NCBI RefSeq assembly: GCF_002234535.1
Contig: NZ_CP022521.1
Coordinates: forward strand, 5,502,001-5,566,000
Length of the DNA stretch: 64,000 nucleotides
Reading direction: 5' to 3'
From: Actinoalloteichus hoggarensis
GTDB taxonomy: Bacteria; Actinomycetota; Actinomycetes; Mycobacteriales; Pseudonocardiaceae
Shown here piece by piece: positions 56,082 through 64,000 of this stretch (position 1 is its first letter; each line of letters begins with the position of its first letter). Made by a program: the position numbers and the translations under genes. Under the pieces are notes generated by a model. It had not been told where the DNA came from. It made no database searches and saw nothing but the letters and a program-made list of their open reading frames with translations.

Positions 56082-58328
56082 TCACGTCTTCTGCAGGTAC
56101 TCCGCCCGGTCCTCGTCCACCAGGTCCGCCACCATCCCCGCCAGACCCGGATGCTCCCGCAACGCGGGGTCGTCGTGGACGATGGCCTCGGCACGGTCCC
56201 TGGCCTGGGCGATGACGTCCTCGTCGTCGAGGAGCGACAGCAGCCGCAGCCCCGAGCGCCTGCCGGATTGAGCCGCGCCGAGGATGTCGCCCTCCCGACG
56301 CAGTTCGAGGTCGAGCCGGGCCAGCTCGAAGCCGTCGGTGGTGCTCGCGACCGCGTCCAGACGCTGCATGGTGGTGGTTCCGGGCACGGCATCGGTGACC
56401 AGCAGACAGAGCCCTGCCGCGCTGCCCCGCCCGACCCGGCCGCGGAGCTGATGGAGTTGACTGACCCCGAAACGGTCGGCGTCCATGATGACCATGGCGG
56501 TGGCGTTGGGCACGTTGACACCGACCTCCACGACCGTCGTCGCCACCAGGACGTCGATCTCGCCCGCGGCGAAGGCCCGCATGACGGTGTCCTTCTCGTC
56601 GGCGGGCAGCCTGCCGTGCAGCATCCCGATCCGCAGGCCGCGGAGCGGGCCCTCCGCGAGTTCCGGGGCCACGTCGGCCACGGCCAGCGGGGGCCTGCGC
56701 TCGGAGTTCTCGCCCTCGGCGGGCGGCGGCGTGTCGACGTCCTCCCCGGCGGCGGCCTGATCACCGATCCGGGGACAGACCACATAGGCCTGATGCCCGG
56801 CGGCGACCTCCTCGCGGAGTCGCTGCCAGACCCGGTCCAGCCAGGCGGGCTTCTCCGCCACCGGCACCACGGTGCTCTTGATCGGCGACCGCCCCTTCGG
56901 CAGCTCCCGCAAGGCCGAGACCTCCAGGTCCCCGTACACCGTCATCGCCACCGTGCGGGGGATCGGCGTCGCCGTCATCACCAGCACGTGCGGGCTGACG
57001 CGTGATCCGGCCCGCGACCGCAGCGCGTCGCGCTGCTCGACGCCGAAGCGGTGCTGCTCGTCGACCACCACCAGCCCGAGGTCGGCGAACTCCACCCGGT
57101 CCTGAATGAGCGCATGCGTGCCGACGACGATCCCCGCCGCGCCGGAGACCTCCAGCATGGCCTTCCTGCGCTGGGCGGCGCCCATCGAGCCGGTGAGCAG
57201 CGTGACCCGGGTGGCGTGCTCGGGTGCGCCGAACTCGCCCGCGGTCGCGAGATCGCCGAGGAGGTCCGTGAGGGAGCGTGCGTGCTGGGCGGCCAGCACC
57301 TCCGTCGGCGCCAGCATCGCCGCCTGCCTGCCCGCGTCGACGACCTGGAGCATCGCGCGCAGCGCCACCACCGTCTTGCCGGAGCCGACCTCGCCCTGGA
57401 CCAGCCGGTTCATCGGATGCTCGCGGGAGACCTCCGCCCGGATCACCTCGCCGATCGACCGCTGGCCCTCGGTCAGCTCGAAGGGGATTCGCGCGTCGAA
57501 GCCGTCCAGCACGCCCGCCGGTCTCGGTGGACAGGCGGGGGCGGGCCGGGCGTCGTCCGCCTGTCTGCGTTGAGCGAGGGCGAGCTGGACCGACAGGGCC
57601 TCGTCCCATTTGAGCCGTTCCCTGGCGACCTGCACGGCGGCCCGGTCCGAGGGCAGGTGCACGTCACGCAGCGCCGTGGTCAGATCCGCGACACCGAGGT
57701 CGGCACGCAGCCCGGCGGGCAGCGGGTCCGCGACGCCGTCCCAGGTGTCGAGCACCTGCCGCACACAACGCGCGATCGACCAGGACGGCAGGCCCTGCGC
57801 CGCCGGGTACACCGGGATCAAGGCGGCGGTGAACTCCGCGACCACCGAGCCGCCGCCGTCCCCCGACGCCTCCGCCGCGGGCTCGATGAGCTGGTACTCG
57901 GGATTGGCGAGCTGGAGCTGACCGCGATAGGCGGTGATCTTGCCCGCGAAGAGGCCCTTCTTCCCCGGCAGCAGTTCCCGCTCCCGCCAGGCCTGGTTGA
58001 AGAAGGTGCAGTTCAACGCGCGGCGGCCGTCGGTGATGCGCAGTTCGAGGAGGCTGCCGCGCCGGGAGCGCATGCTGCGCTTGGTCACGCGCTGCACCTC
58101 GGCCAGCACGGTGGCGTGCTCGCCGATCTCCAGTCCGGCGATCTCGGTCAACTCGCCGCGCTCGGCGTACCGACGCGGATAGTGCCGCAGCAGCTCGCCC
58201 ACGGTGTGCAGGTTCAACGACTTCGCCAGCGCGTCGGCCGTCTTGGCCCCGAGGACGGGGGTCAGCTGATCCGCCCAGTCGGTCATCGCGCGCAGTCCTG
58301 GCGGCCGGTTCGGATCGGTGTCATTCAC
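56082..58328 (-). CDS. recG: ATP-dependent DNA helicase RecG
   Basis: 748 residues. Remodels stalled forks and branched DNA. N-terminal wedge/OB domain (about 1-180: TLPAL-type start, YPRRYAERGELTEI), helicase motif I GEVGSGKTVVAL at about 311, DEQH box in VVVDEQHRFGVEQR at about 418, motif VI LRGRVGRGSAAGLCLL. The ATG overlaps the stop of the DAK gene by four bases, the usual DAK-recG link. ATG 58286 is an alternative start. A 25-residue insert (about 520-545, PPPAEGENSERR) interrupts the second helicase lobe. Confidence 0.96.
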   Translation of the reverse strand: MNDTDPNRPPGLRAMTDWADQLTPVLGAKTADALAKSLNLHTVGELLRHYPRRYAERGELTEIAGLEIGEHATVLAEVQRVTKRSMRSRRGSLLELRITDGRRALNCTFFNQAWRERELLPGKKGLFAGKITAYRGQLQLANPEYQLIEPAAEASGDGGGSVVAEFTAALIPVYPAAQGLPSWSIARCVRQVLDTWDGVADPLPAGLRADLGVADLTTALRDVHLPSDRAAVQVARERLKWDEALSVQLALAQRRQADDARPAPACPPRPAGVLDGFDARIPFELTEGQRSIGEVIRAEVSREHPMNRLVQGEVGSGKTVVALRAMLQVVDAGRQAAMLAPTEVLAAQHARSLTDLLGDLATAGEFGAPEHATRVTLLTGSMGAAQRRKAMLEVSGAAGIVVGTHALIQDRVEFADLGLVVVDEQHRFGVEQRDALRSRAGSRVSPHVLVMTATPIPRTVAMTVYGDLEVSALRELPKGRSPIKSTVVPVAEKPAWLDRVWQRLREEVAAGHQAYVVCPRIGDQAAAGEDVDTPPPAEGENSERRPPLAVADVAPELAEGPLRGLRIGMLHGRLPADEKDTVMRAFAAGEIDVLVATTVVEVGVNVPNATAMVIMDADRFGVSQLHQLRGRVGRGSAAGLCLLVTDAVPGTTTMQRLDAVASTTDGFELARLDLELRREGDILGAAQSGRRSGLRLLSLLDDEDVIAQARDRAEAIVHDDPALREHPGLAGMVADLVDEDRAEYLQKT

Positions 58329-60205
58329 TCCACTCCCAGCAGCAGCACGGTGTCGGGCAGATCGCCGTCGAAGCAGGTCAGGTCCACCTCGGGGTGGACG
58401 CGGCGGAGATGCTCGGACAAGGCGGCGAGCAGGCCCTCCGGGGCGTGCGCGCCGGTCAGCACCGTGACCAGCTCCCCGCCGGTGGACAACATCCGATCAA
58501 GAAGCACCGACGCCGTCTCGATCGGGTCCCGACCGATGATCATCACCTCGTCGTCGACGAGCCCGAGCACGTCGCCGGGTTCACAGCGTCCGGCCCAGGT
58601 CAGCGCCGCGCTCTCCGCGATCACCACCTCACCTCGGCGGGTCGCCGCCGCGGCCTCGGCCATCGCGACCGAGTCCTCCGCAGGCCGTCGACGCGGGTCG
58701 TGCACGGCCAGTGCGGCCAGGCCCTGCACCGGTGACACCGTGGGCACCACCACCACATCCTGACCCACCGACATCGCCTCGGCAGCGGCACGATCGGCCA
58801 CCTCGATCGACACGGCGCCGTTGGGCAGCACCGACACGTGCCGCGCTCCGGTGTCTCGGACGGCGCCCACGAGCTCGACGACGGCGGCGGCGCCACTGCG
58901 AGCGGAAGGCCGAAGAACTCGGGCGCCCTCCTCCGCGAACAGCGTGGGCAGGCGCTCGCCCGCGGCCAGCGTCACGACGGCACGGTTCCGGTCGAAGCGA
59001 ATCCGAGGCCCGCGCGCCGGGGGTGACGCGGCGGCAGGCGAGGGCTCGCCGGAGTCGTCCGCCGCGGCCTGTTCGGCGAAGCGGACCACCCGGATCCGAT
59101 GCGGCCTGCCCCGCTCCACACCGGCCTCGATCGCGGCTCCCACGTCGTCGCAGTGCACGTGTACCGACCACAGGCCTGCCCCGTCGCCCGCCACCGAGAC
59201 GGAGTCGCCGAGATCGTCGAGCACGGTCCGCAGTTCGGCGGCCCGTGTCTGGTCGGAGTCGCCCAGCAGGTACATGACCTCGTAGGCGGGAGCGGGTGTG
59301 TCGGGACGTCCGCCACCCGCGAGGTCCGCGGCGCCTGCTTCGGCGTCCCGGTCCACGCGGGGCGGCGCGGCGTCGACGGCCCGGCAGGAGGAATCGGCCG
59401 AGCCCGCGATCTCGGCGGTGTCCGGCCGCGCCTCGGATCGTCGCCGCCCCGGCTCGGACCGGTCCGCCCGCCCGCTCTGCCGCAGGCCGGTGTCGGCGGG
59501 GTCCGAGGCGGTCTTCGTCCGCTCCGAGGCGGTTCCCGGCCGATCCGAGCCGGACGCCCGCCCGTGCCGCGGACGGCCGCCCCGCCTGCCGCTGCCCACC
59601 ACCGAGGACAACGCCTCCAGCAGCACCACCAGGCCGCGGCCGCCCGCGTCGACCACGCCCGCCCTGGCGAGCACGGCGAGCTGGTCCGGCGTCCGTTCCA
59701 GCGCGTCGTCGGCGGCGGCCAGCGCGGCGGCGGCGACCGACGGCAGCGCGTCGGAATCGGTCGCCGCGGCGGCCTGCGCGGCCGCGTGCAGTACGGAGAG
59801 CACGGTGCCGGGGACGGGGCGGGCGACGGCGGCGGTGGCGAGTTCGTCGGCGCGGGACAGGGCGGTGCGCAGTGCTCCACCGGTGAAGACGGACGTGCCC
59901 TGCACGGCCTCGGCCAGTCCGCGCAGCACCTGGGACAGGATCACGCCGGAATTGCCTCGGGCACCGGTCAACGCCCCCTTGGCCAGCGCGCTGATCGCTC
60001 CGCCGACCGCCGAGCTGACCTCGGCGGGCGCATGCCGCAGCGAGTCCAGGGCGGCACGCATGGTGTACAGCAGATTGCTGCCGGTGTCGGCGTCGGCGAC
60101 CGGGTAGACGTTGATTCGGTCGATCTCCTCGCGATTGGCCTCCAGGTCGGCCACGCAGGCGTCGGCCCACCGGCTGACCGCCTCGGCGTCCAAGGCCTGC
60201 AACAT
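58325..60205 (-). CDS. DAK2-domain protein, FakA/YloV type
   Basis: 626 residues from ATG 60205 behind ggaggag. N-terminal DhaL/DAK2 kinase domain (about 8-205) with the nucleotide-metal motif NVYPVADADTGSN at 32-44 and GARGNSGVILSQVLRG. Then a long Arg/Asp/Ser-rich insert (about 207-305) and a C-terminal half like FakA (VLPNGAVSIEVADRAA, ALTWAGRCEPGDVLGLVDDEV, GAHAPEGL). FakA phosphorylates fatty acids bound to FakB in Firmicutes; the actinobacterial role is unproven. It reads into recG. Confidence 0.9.
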   Translation of the reverse strand: MLQALDAEAVSRWADACVADLEANREEIDRINVYPVADADTGSNLLYTMRAALDSLRHAPAEVSSAVGGAISALAKGALTGARGNSGVILSQVLRGLAEAVQGTSVFTGGALRTALSRADELATAAVARPVPGTVLSVLHAAAQAAAATDSDALPSVAAAALAAADDALERTPDQLAVLARAGVVDAGGRGLVVLLEALSSVVGSGRRGGRPRHGRASGSDRPGTASERTKTASDPADTGLRQSGRADRSEPGRRRSEARPDTAEIAGSADSSCRAVDAAPPRVDRDAEAGAADLAGGGRPDTPAPAYEVMYLLGDSDQTRAAELRTVLDDLGDSVSVAGDGAGLWSVHVHCDDVGAAIEAGVERGRPHRIRVVRFAEQAAADDSGEPSPAAASPPARGPRIRFDRNRAVVTLAAGERLPTLFAEEGARVLRPSARSGAAAVVELVGAVRDTGARHVSVLPNGAVSIEVADRAAAEAMSVGQDVVVVPTVSPVQGLAALAVHDPRRRPAEDSVAMAEAAAATRRGEVVIAESAALTWAGRCEPGDVLGLVDDEVMIIGRDPIETASVLLDRMLSTGGELVTVLTGAHAPEGLLAALSEHLRRVHPEVDLTCFDGDLPDTVLLLGVE

Positions 60206-60493
60206 CAGCCGTCTCCTCCGCCCGTGTCGTGAGTACGTCTGCCGTCCCGGCGCCGACCCGACGGACGCGCCGCCCGGTGCCGTGGGGGGCGGGCCGTCCC
60301 CGCGGCCCGGCCTTCTCAGGTGCCCGCCTCGTCTGGACGGCCGAGGCGGACCACTCGGGGCGTGTCCTGCGACTCCGGTTGGGCGGTCGACGCCGTTCGG
60401 GCCGCTCGTGGACCGCGCAGCAGGGGCCCGAGGGTCCGCGGATCGTTCGTCGCGAGCCGACCGCCGGGGCAAGACTACCTTCGGCCCCCGGTT

Positions 60494-60522
60494 TTGAGGC
60501 GGCACCCGCGAGCGGCTACCCT
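60494..60522 (+). promoter_or_regulatory. Probable housekeeping promoter of rpmB
   Basis: TTGAGG (60494-60499), a 17-bp spacer, TACCCT (60517-60522). Predicted start near 60529, giving a leader of about 100 nt. The leader contains a GTCTTCC/GGAAGAC hairpin at 60564-60585. The rest of 60206-60625 shows no gene. Confidence 0.6.
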
Positions 60523-60625
60523 GTCCAGGTCGCCCGGCCGGCCCGGGCTCTCATGTCGGCGTCGTCTTCCTCGTCTGTGGAAGACAGACGCTCGTGATTG
60601 ATCACCAACGTAAGGAGTGACTGAC

Positions 60626-60817
60626 GTGGCTGCCGTCTGCGACGTCTGCGCAAAGGGGCCGGGCTTCGGCAAGTCTGTCTCGCACTCTCACCGCCGCACC
60701 AACCGGCGGTGGAACCCGAACATCCAGACCGTGCACGCCAAGATCGGTCTGTCCCAGCGCAAGCGGATGAACGTGTGCACCTCCTGCCTGAAGGCGGGCA
60801 AGGTCGTCCGCGGCTGA
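60626..60817 (+). CDS. rpmB: Ribosomal protein L28, zinc-ribbon form
   Basis: 63 residues from GTG behind taaggagtga. [22 protein letters not shown] is the L28 N-terminus. The CDVC and CTSC pairs form the zinc site, so this is the C+ paralogue. Divergent from the DAK gene, as in many actinobacteria. Followed by a strong terminator. Confidence 0.97.
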   Translation: MAAVCDVCAKGPGFGKSVSHSHRRTNRRWNPNIQTVHAKIGLSQRKRMNVCTSCLKAGKVVRG

Positions 60818-60843
60818 CCACTGCGCCGCAGGCACCGCCTGAT

Positions 60844-60896
60844 CCGCACGACAGAAGACCCGGGGACCATGCGTCCTCGGGTCTTCTGTCGTGCGG
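60844..60896 (+). terminator. Very strong hairpin terminator of rpmB
   Basis: 24-bp stem with a single G-T pair (arms 60844-60867 and 60873-60896) and a 5-nt loop, 27 bp after the rpmB stop. The remaining sequence to 61177 shows no gene. Confidence 0.88.
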
Positions 60897-61177
60897 CGGA
60901 TCTCCCGGCGTCCGCCTGCCCGTGCCGTTGACGCGGCGGCAACGGCACGGGCCGCCGTGCTCGGGGGTGCGTGCCGAGGTGTGGGCGCCGTCCTCCCGTC
61001 GGGTGACCGTGCCCGCCGACGCCGGCCGCGGAGGAAGGGTCGGCACCCGCCGACCCCATAGGAGGCGACGCGCCGCCTACCGGTGTGACGTCCGCGTCGG
61101 ATGCGGACGTGATCGGCGAGGGCACCGGGCGCCGTCGCCGCGACGGAGCGCGGCGGCGACTCGGCGGGGCGCTCGCG

Positions 61178-61855
61178 TCAGGGCAGTTTCCAATCGATCG
61201 GCAGGCCGCCCTGCTGTTCCAGCAGTGCGTTGGCTCGGCTGAAGGGCCGCGAACCGAAGAAGCCGCCGCGCGCGGCCATCGGACTCGGGTGCGCGGACTC
61301 GATACAGGGCACTCCCGGCATCATCGGCGCCAGATTGCGAGCGTTGCGGCCCCACAGGATCGACACCAGCGGGCCGCCGCGCGCGGCCAGGGCCTTGATG
61401 GCCTGTTCCGTGACGGCCTCCCAGCCCTTGCCCTTGTGGGAGTCCGACTTGCCGGTCTGCAGTGTGAGGACCCGGTTCAGCAGCAGCACGCCGTTGTCCG
61501 CCCACGGGGTCAGGTCGCCGGTGGCGGGCTTGGGATGGCCGAGGTCGTCGGAGTACTCGGTGAAGATGTTGACCAGGCTCGGCGGCAGCGGCCGCACGTC
61601 CGGAGCCACCGAGAAGCTGAAGCCGACCGCATGACCCGGCCTCGGATACGGGTCCTGCCCCACGATCAGCACTCGAACGTCGTCGAAGGGCTGGGTGAAG
61701 GCTCGGAGGACGTGTTCGCCCGCGGGAAGGTAGGTACGGCCCGCCGCGATCTCGGCGCGGAGGAAGTCCCCCATCCGGGCGATCTGCTCGGCCACCGGCT
61801 CCATCGCCTTGGCCCAGCCGGGCTCCATGATTTCCGTCAAAGGACGTGCGGTCAC
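61178..61855 (-). CDS. ung: Uracil-DNA glycosylase (family 1)
   Basis: 225 residues; GTG 61855 gives the N-terminus TARPLTEIM, which matches mycobacterial Ung. Catalytic [13 protein letters not shown] with Asp68, and the DNA-intercalation motif [14 protein letters not shown] with His189. Removes uracil from DNA. No inhibitor gene seen. Terminates toward the rpmB terminator region. Confidence 0.96.
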   Translation of the reverse strand: MTARPLTEIMEPGWAKAMEPVAEQIARMGDFLRAEIAAGRTYLPAGEHVLRAFTQPFDDVRVLIVGQDPYPRPGHAVGFSFSVAPDVRPLPPSLVNIFTEYSDDLGHPKPATGDLTPWADNGVLLLNRVLTLQTGKSDSHKGKGWEAVTEQAIKALAARGGPLVSILWGRNARNLAPMMPGVPCIESAHPSPMAARGGFFGSRPFSRANALLEQQGGLPIDWKLP

Positions 61856-62134
61856 GGAAAGCGACAATAGCGAGCCCTGCCGACACGTGATCGAGTAGCC
61901 CCGTCGGCATCAGTCCCGCCTCGATGGTGGCGCTTCGTGCTCGCCGCCGAGCGCGGAGAGCGTCGGCACGCCACGGGTGCGCCGGAACCGCAGGCGGCCG
62001 GGTCTCGCGTCCGCCGGGGGCGGTGCCGCCCCCGGCCGGGGCACATCGAGGCGGGGATGTCGAGACAGGGGTAGCGGGCAAGAGGCATCGCGGCGGGGAG
62101 GCCGGGCACCACCCCGCGCCGAGCCGCCCCGCGA

Positions 62135-62542
62135 TCAGTCGAGGACGGCGACGGCCTCGACCTCCACCAGCAGATCCGGCTCGGCCAACGCGGCGACGCC
62201 CACCAGGGTGCCCGGCGGGACCGGCGTGCCGCCCAGTCGTGCGGCGACCCGCTGGATGCCCTCCACCAGCAGAGGCATCTTGTCGGGCGTCCAGTCGACG
62301 GCGTAGATGGTCACCTTCGCGACGTCGTCGAACGAGCCGCCGACCGCTGCCAACGCGGTGGCCACGTTGAGATGGCACTGTTCGAGCTGGGCGGCGAAGT
62401 CTCCCTCGCCGACGCGCCCGCCGTCGGCATCGCGGGCGACCTGCCCCGCGATGAACACCATTCTCGATCCCGTCGCGACCGACACCTGCCGGTAGACGTC
62501 GACCTTCGGCAGCCCGTCGGGGTTCACCAGGGTGATGGCCAT
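62135..62542 (-). CDS. RidA-family protein lacking the catalytic Arg
   Basis: 135 residues, ATG start behind gaaggag. Rid fold: VATGSRMVFIAGQVARDADG, LNVATALAAVGGSFDDVAKVTIYAVD, and C-terminal LVEVEAVAVL. In canonical RidA the segment before the last strand contains the Arg needed for 2-aminoacrylate deamination (PARS-like). Here it reads PPGTLVG. It therefore belongs to a Rid subfamily of unknown activity. Divergent from a TetR gene across a palindromic site. Confidence 0.9.
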   Translation of the reverse strand: MAITLVNPDGLPKVDVYRQVSVATGSRMVFIAGQVARDADGGRVGEGDFAAQLEQCHLNVATALAAVGGSFDDVAKVTIYAVDWTPDKMPLLVEGIQRVAARLGGTPVPPGTLVGVAALAEPDLLVEVEAVAVLD

Positions 62543-62591
62543 GCTGACTCCTTCTTCACCTGAGCGGCGTGGATTGCTCGGAATCGAAACT

Positions 62592-62616
62592 ATAGCAATG
62601 CAATGCTATGTAATCT
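62592..62616. promoter_or_regulatory. TetR operator and leaderless promoter
   Basis: ATAGCAATGCAATGCTAT (62592-62609) is symmetric except for two A:A positions. TAATCT (62611-62616) is a minus-10 that ends six bases before the TetR ATG at 62623, so the mRNA looks leaderless. The operator fills the minus-35 to minus-10 gap. Confidence 0.7.
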
Positions 62617-62622
62617 TCCCGC

Positions 62623-63282
62623 ATGGCCAGGACGAAGGATCCGGCGGTGCGCACTCTGCTGATCGAACGCGCCGCGCACCTGCTTCGCGTCCGCGAGCCC
62701 GTCACCCTGCGATCCCTGGTGGCCGGGACGGGCGTGTCGACGATGGCCGTCTACACCCACTTCGGCGGCATGGACGGCATGTGGGCCGCGCTCCGACAGG
62801 AGGGCTTCACCCGGCTGGCCCGCCGGTTCGCCGCGGTACCCGCGTCGGAGGACCCGGTCGCGGACCTGACTGTCCTGATCACCGCCTATCTCGGCAATGC
62901 GCTGGACCACCCCGACCTGTACCGGGTCATGTTCGACGCGAACTTCGAGCTCGAAGACCTCGCGGCGGCGGACGCCACGCTGGAGTACCTCGTCCAGGCG
63001 GTGCATCGATCCCGGCGGGCGGGCCGGTTCGACGCCGACACCGGCGGACTGGAGCTGGCCACCCAGAGCTGGGCCGTCGCCCACGGCCTGGTCTCCCTCG
63101 TCGCCAACGGGCCGCTGCCGACCACGACGCTCGCCGGGGGCGTTCCCCTGTTGACCGCCCTGTTCGTCAGCAGGGGGGACGACCCCGAGAGGTGTGAACG
63201 CTCCGTGCGGGGCGCCTGGCTGCGGTCGCCGCTGCCCGTCGAACCCGTCGGCGACCAGGCCGGCCGCCCCGACAGCGTGTGA
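62623..63282 (+). CDS. TetR-family transcriptional regulator
   Basis: 219 residues. N-terminal HTH (about 10-55): LIERAAHLLRVREPVTLRS, LVAGTGVSTMAVYTHFGGM. The C-terminal domain is of the TetR_C-33/WHG type (DHPDLYRVMFDANFE, ATQSWAVAHGLVSL). No Shine-Dalgarno; see the promoter at 62611. Likely represses itself and the divergent RidA-like gene. Its last codons and stop lie within a terminator hairpin. Confidence 0.93.
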   Translation: MARTKDPAVRTLLIERAAHLLRVREPVTLRSLVAGTGVSTMAVYTHFGGMDGMWAALRQEGFTRLARRFAAVPASEDPVADLTVLITAYLGNALDHPDLYRVMFDANFELEDLAAADATLEYLVQAVHRSRRAGRFDADTGGLELATQSWAVAHGLVSLVANGPLPTTTLAGGVPLLTALFVSRGDDPERCERSVRGAWLRSPLPVEPVGDQAGRPDSV

Positions 63283-63307
63283 GGACGGCCGCCCCCGTCC
63301 TCACACG
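63276..63307. terminator. Bidirectional terminator holding two stop codons
   Basis: 13-bp perfect stem (63276-63288 and 63295-63307), 6-nt loop. The left arm contains the TGA of the TetR gene (63280-63282) and the right arm the TGA of the convergent DUF2306 gene (63301-63303). Both proteins end in Val from the shared GTG-TGA. Confidence 0.8.
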
Positions 63308-64000
63308 GGTTGCTCGGCGACCGGCGCGCGCGCCGCGGAGCCGTGCTCCTGCGAGCCGTGCTCCGCCGGACGGCGCGCGCCGACCTCCGATGCGCCGTCC
63401 CTACCCCGGCCACGCCCGACGAGCGGTCGCAACGCCCGCTGCACGATGAAGTACTCGACCACCAGCACGTTGCCCACGAACGAGGCCCAGGCGCTCGCGG
63501 TGTAGACGGCCTCGAAGGTCAGCGTCGGGTCGACCGTCTGCGCCATCACGCCGAGTCCGAGGTAGAGCCGCAGCGTCACGGCGGCGAAGGTGAGCGCGTA
63601 GTTCCGGATCATCCAGATGCGATGCAACGCCACCTCGCCCCGGCGAATGGTCCGGTACGCCTGAGCGAGGGTGTACAGCCAGGCGGCGACCAGGAGGTAG
63701 AAGGCGGCCTGAGCCGCGAGACCGCTGGTCGAGATCATCGTCGCGAACACGGCGGCGGCCGAGGCGGCCACGACGCAGATCAGGTAGACCCGGCCGAGGA
63801 CTCGGTGCACCTTCGGAGCGCGGCGGCGCAGTCCGCCGACGAACTGGAACGGCCCGATGAGCAGGGCCAGACCGCCCGGCGCCGCGTGCAGGACGATGGT
63901 GAGGAAGTGGGCGGGTGCGTCGGGGTTCAGCGGCATCGTGCTGTTCTCGGGGTCTCCGATCAGGTACGGCGACACCGCGCCGAAGGCGACGGCGACCGCG
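63301..64000 (-). CDS. DUF2306 membrane protein (5' end cut by window)
   Basis: The frame is open to the right edge, so the N-terminus is missing; an internal GTG at 63975 is not needed as start. DUF2306 pattern: HFLTIVLHAAPGGLALLIGPFQF, VHRVLGRVYLICVV, GEVALHRIWMIRNYALTFAAVTLRLYLG. At least six membrane helices and a 40-residue polar tail. Conserved His residues in the helices resemble haem-binding membrane proteins, but the function is unknown. Confidence 0.88.
   Translation of the reverse strand, partial: AVAVAFGAVSPYLIGDPENSTMPLNPDAPAHFLTIVLHAAPGGLALLIGPFQFVGGLRRRAPKVHRVLGRVYLICVVAASAAAVFATMISTSGLAAQAAFYLLVAAWLYTLAQAYRTIRRGEVALHRIWMIRNYALTFAAVTLRLYLGLGVMAQTVDPTLTFEAVYTASAWASFVGNVLVVEYFIVQRALRPLVGRGRGRDGASEVGARRPAEHGSQEHGSAARAPVAEQPV

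Overview
This is a high-G+C actinomycete chromosome segment (about 70% G+C by eye). GTG starts are common, coding density is high, and many gene pairs overlap by four bases (ATGA or GTGA). The FabD-FabH-ACP-FabF order, SepIVA, DUF3145, a WhiJ-like HTH/DUF397 pair and zinc-ribbon L32 and L28 proteins point to Actinobacteria, most likely Pseudonocardiaceae (Actinoalloteichus-like). The family assignment is inference from protein flavour, not a search result. I see no rRNA, tRNA, transposase, integrase or phage gene.

Layout. 1-3.5 kb: FAS-II operon fabD (5' end cut by the window), fabH, acpP, fabF. 4-12.7 kb: mostly membrane or uncharacterised genes, a flavin disulfide-reductase homologue and a PRC-barrel/DUF2382 protein. 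13.2-16 kb: amtB-glnK, with a candidate GlnR site, and a secreted M15 peptidase. 16.7-28 kb: ftsY and smc, separated by anmK with a sodium:solute symporter, a GNAT, and the HTH/DUF5753-DUF397 pair. 28-32 kb: a GIDE-domain membrane protein, acylphosphatase, and a secreted CAP protein overlapping a Pro-rich surface protein. 32-40.3 kb: the potassium uptake operon, read leftward as small peptide-kdpF-A-B-C-D-E. 40.9-46.7 kb: mutM, rnc, rpmF, yceD, sepIVA, a secreted RNase Sa-like nuclease, coaD, rsmD. 46.8-64 kb: SDR/MarR pair, pyruvate carboxylase, a four-repeat orphan CRISPR array, a TetR gene, a GrpB-methyltransferase fusion, VanZ, recG, a FakA/YloV-like DAK gene, rpmB, ung, a RidA/TetR pair and a DUF2306 gene cut by the right edge.

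The minus-strand core yceD-rpmF-rnc-mutM-acyP-smc-ftsY-amtB-glnK resembles the conserved actinobacterial order, but the kdp operon (between mutM and acyP) and the anmK block (between smc and ftsY) interrupt it, and glnD is absent after glnK.

Points most worth follow-up: the orphan CRISPR array; a 27-residue membrane peptide coupled to kdpF that ordinary gene callers would miss, with three TTGACGG repeats upstream that suit KdpE; a P-II protein whose modified Tyr51 is replaced by Val; a GrpB-methyltransferase fusion; clean palindromic operators at two divergent regulator/enzyme pairs with apparently leaderless regulators; and a terminator hairpin carrying the stop codons of two convergent genes.
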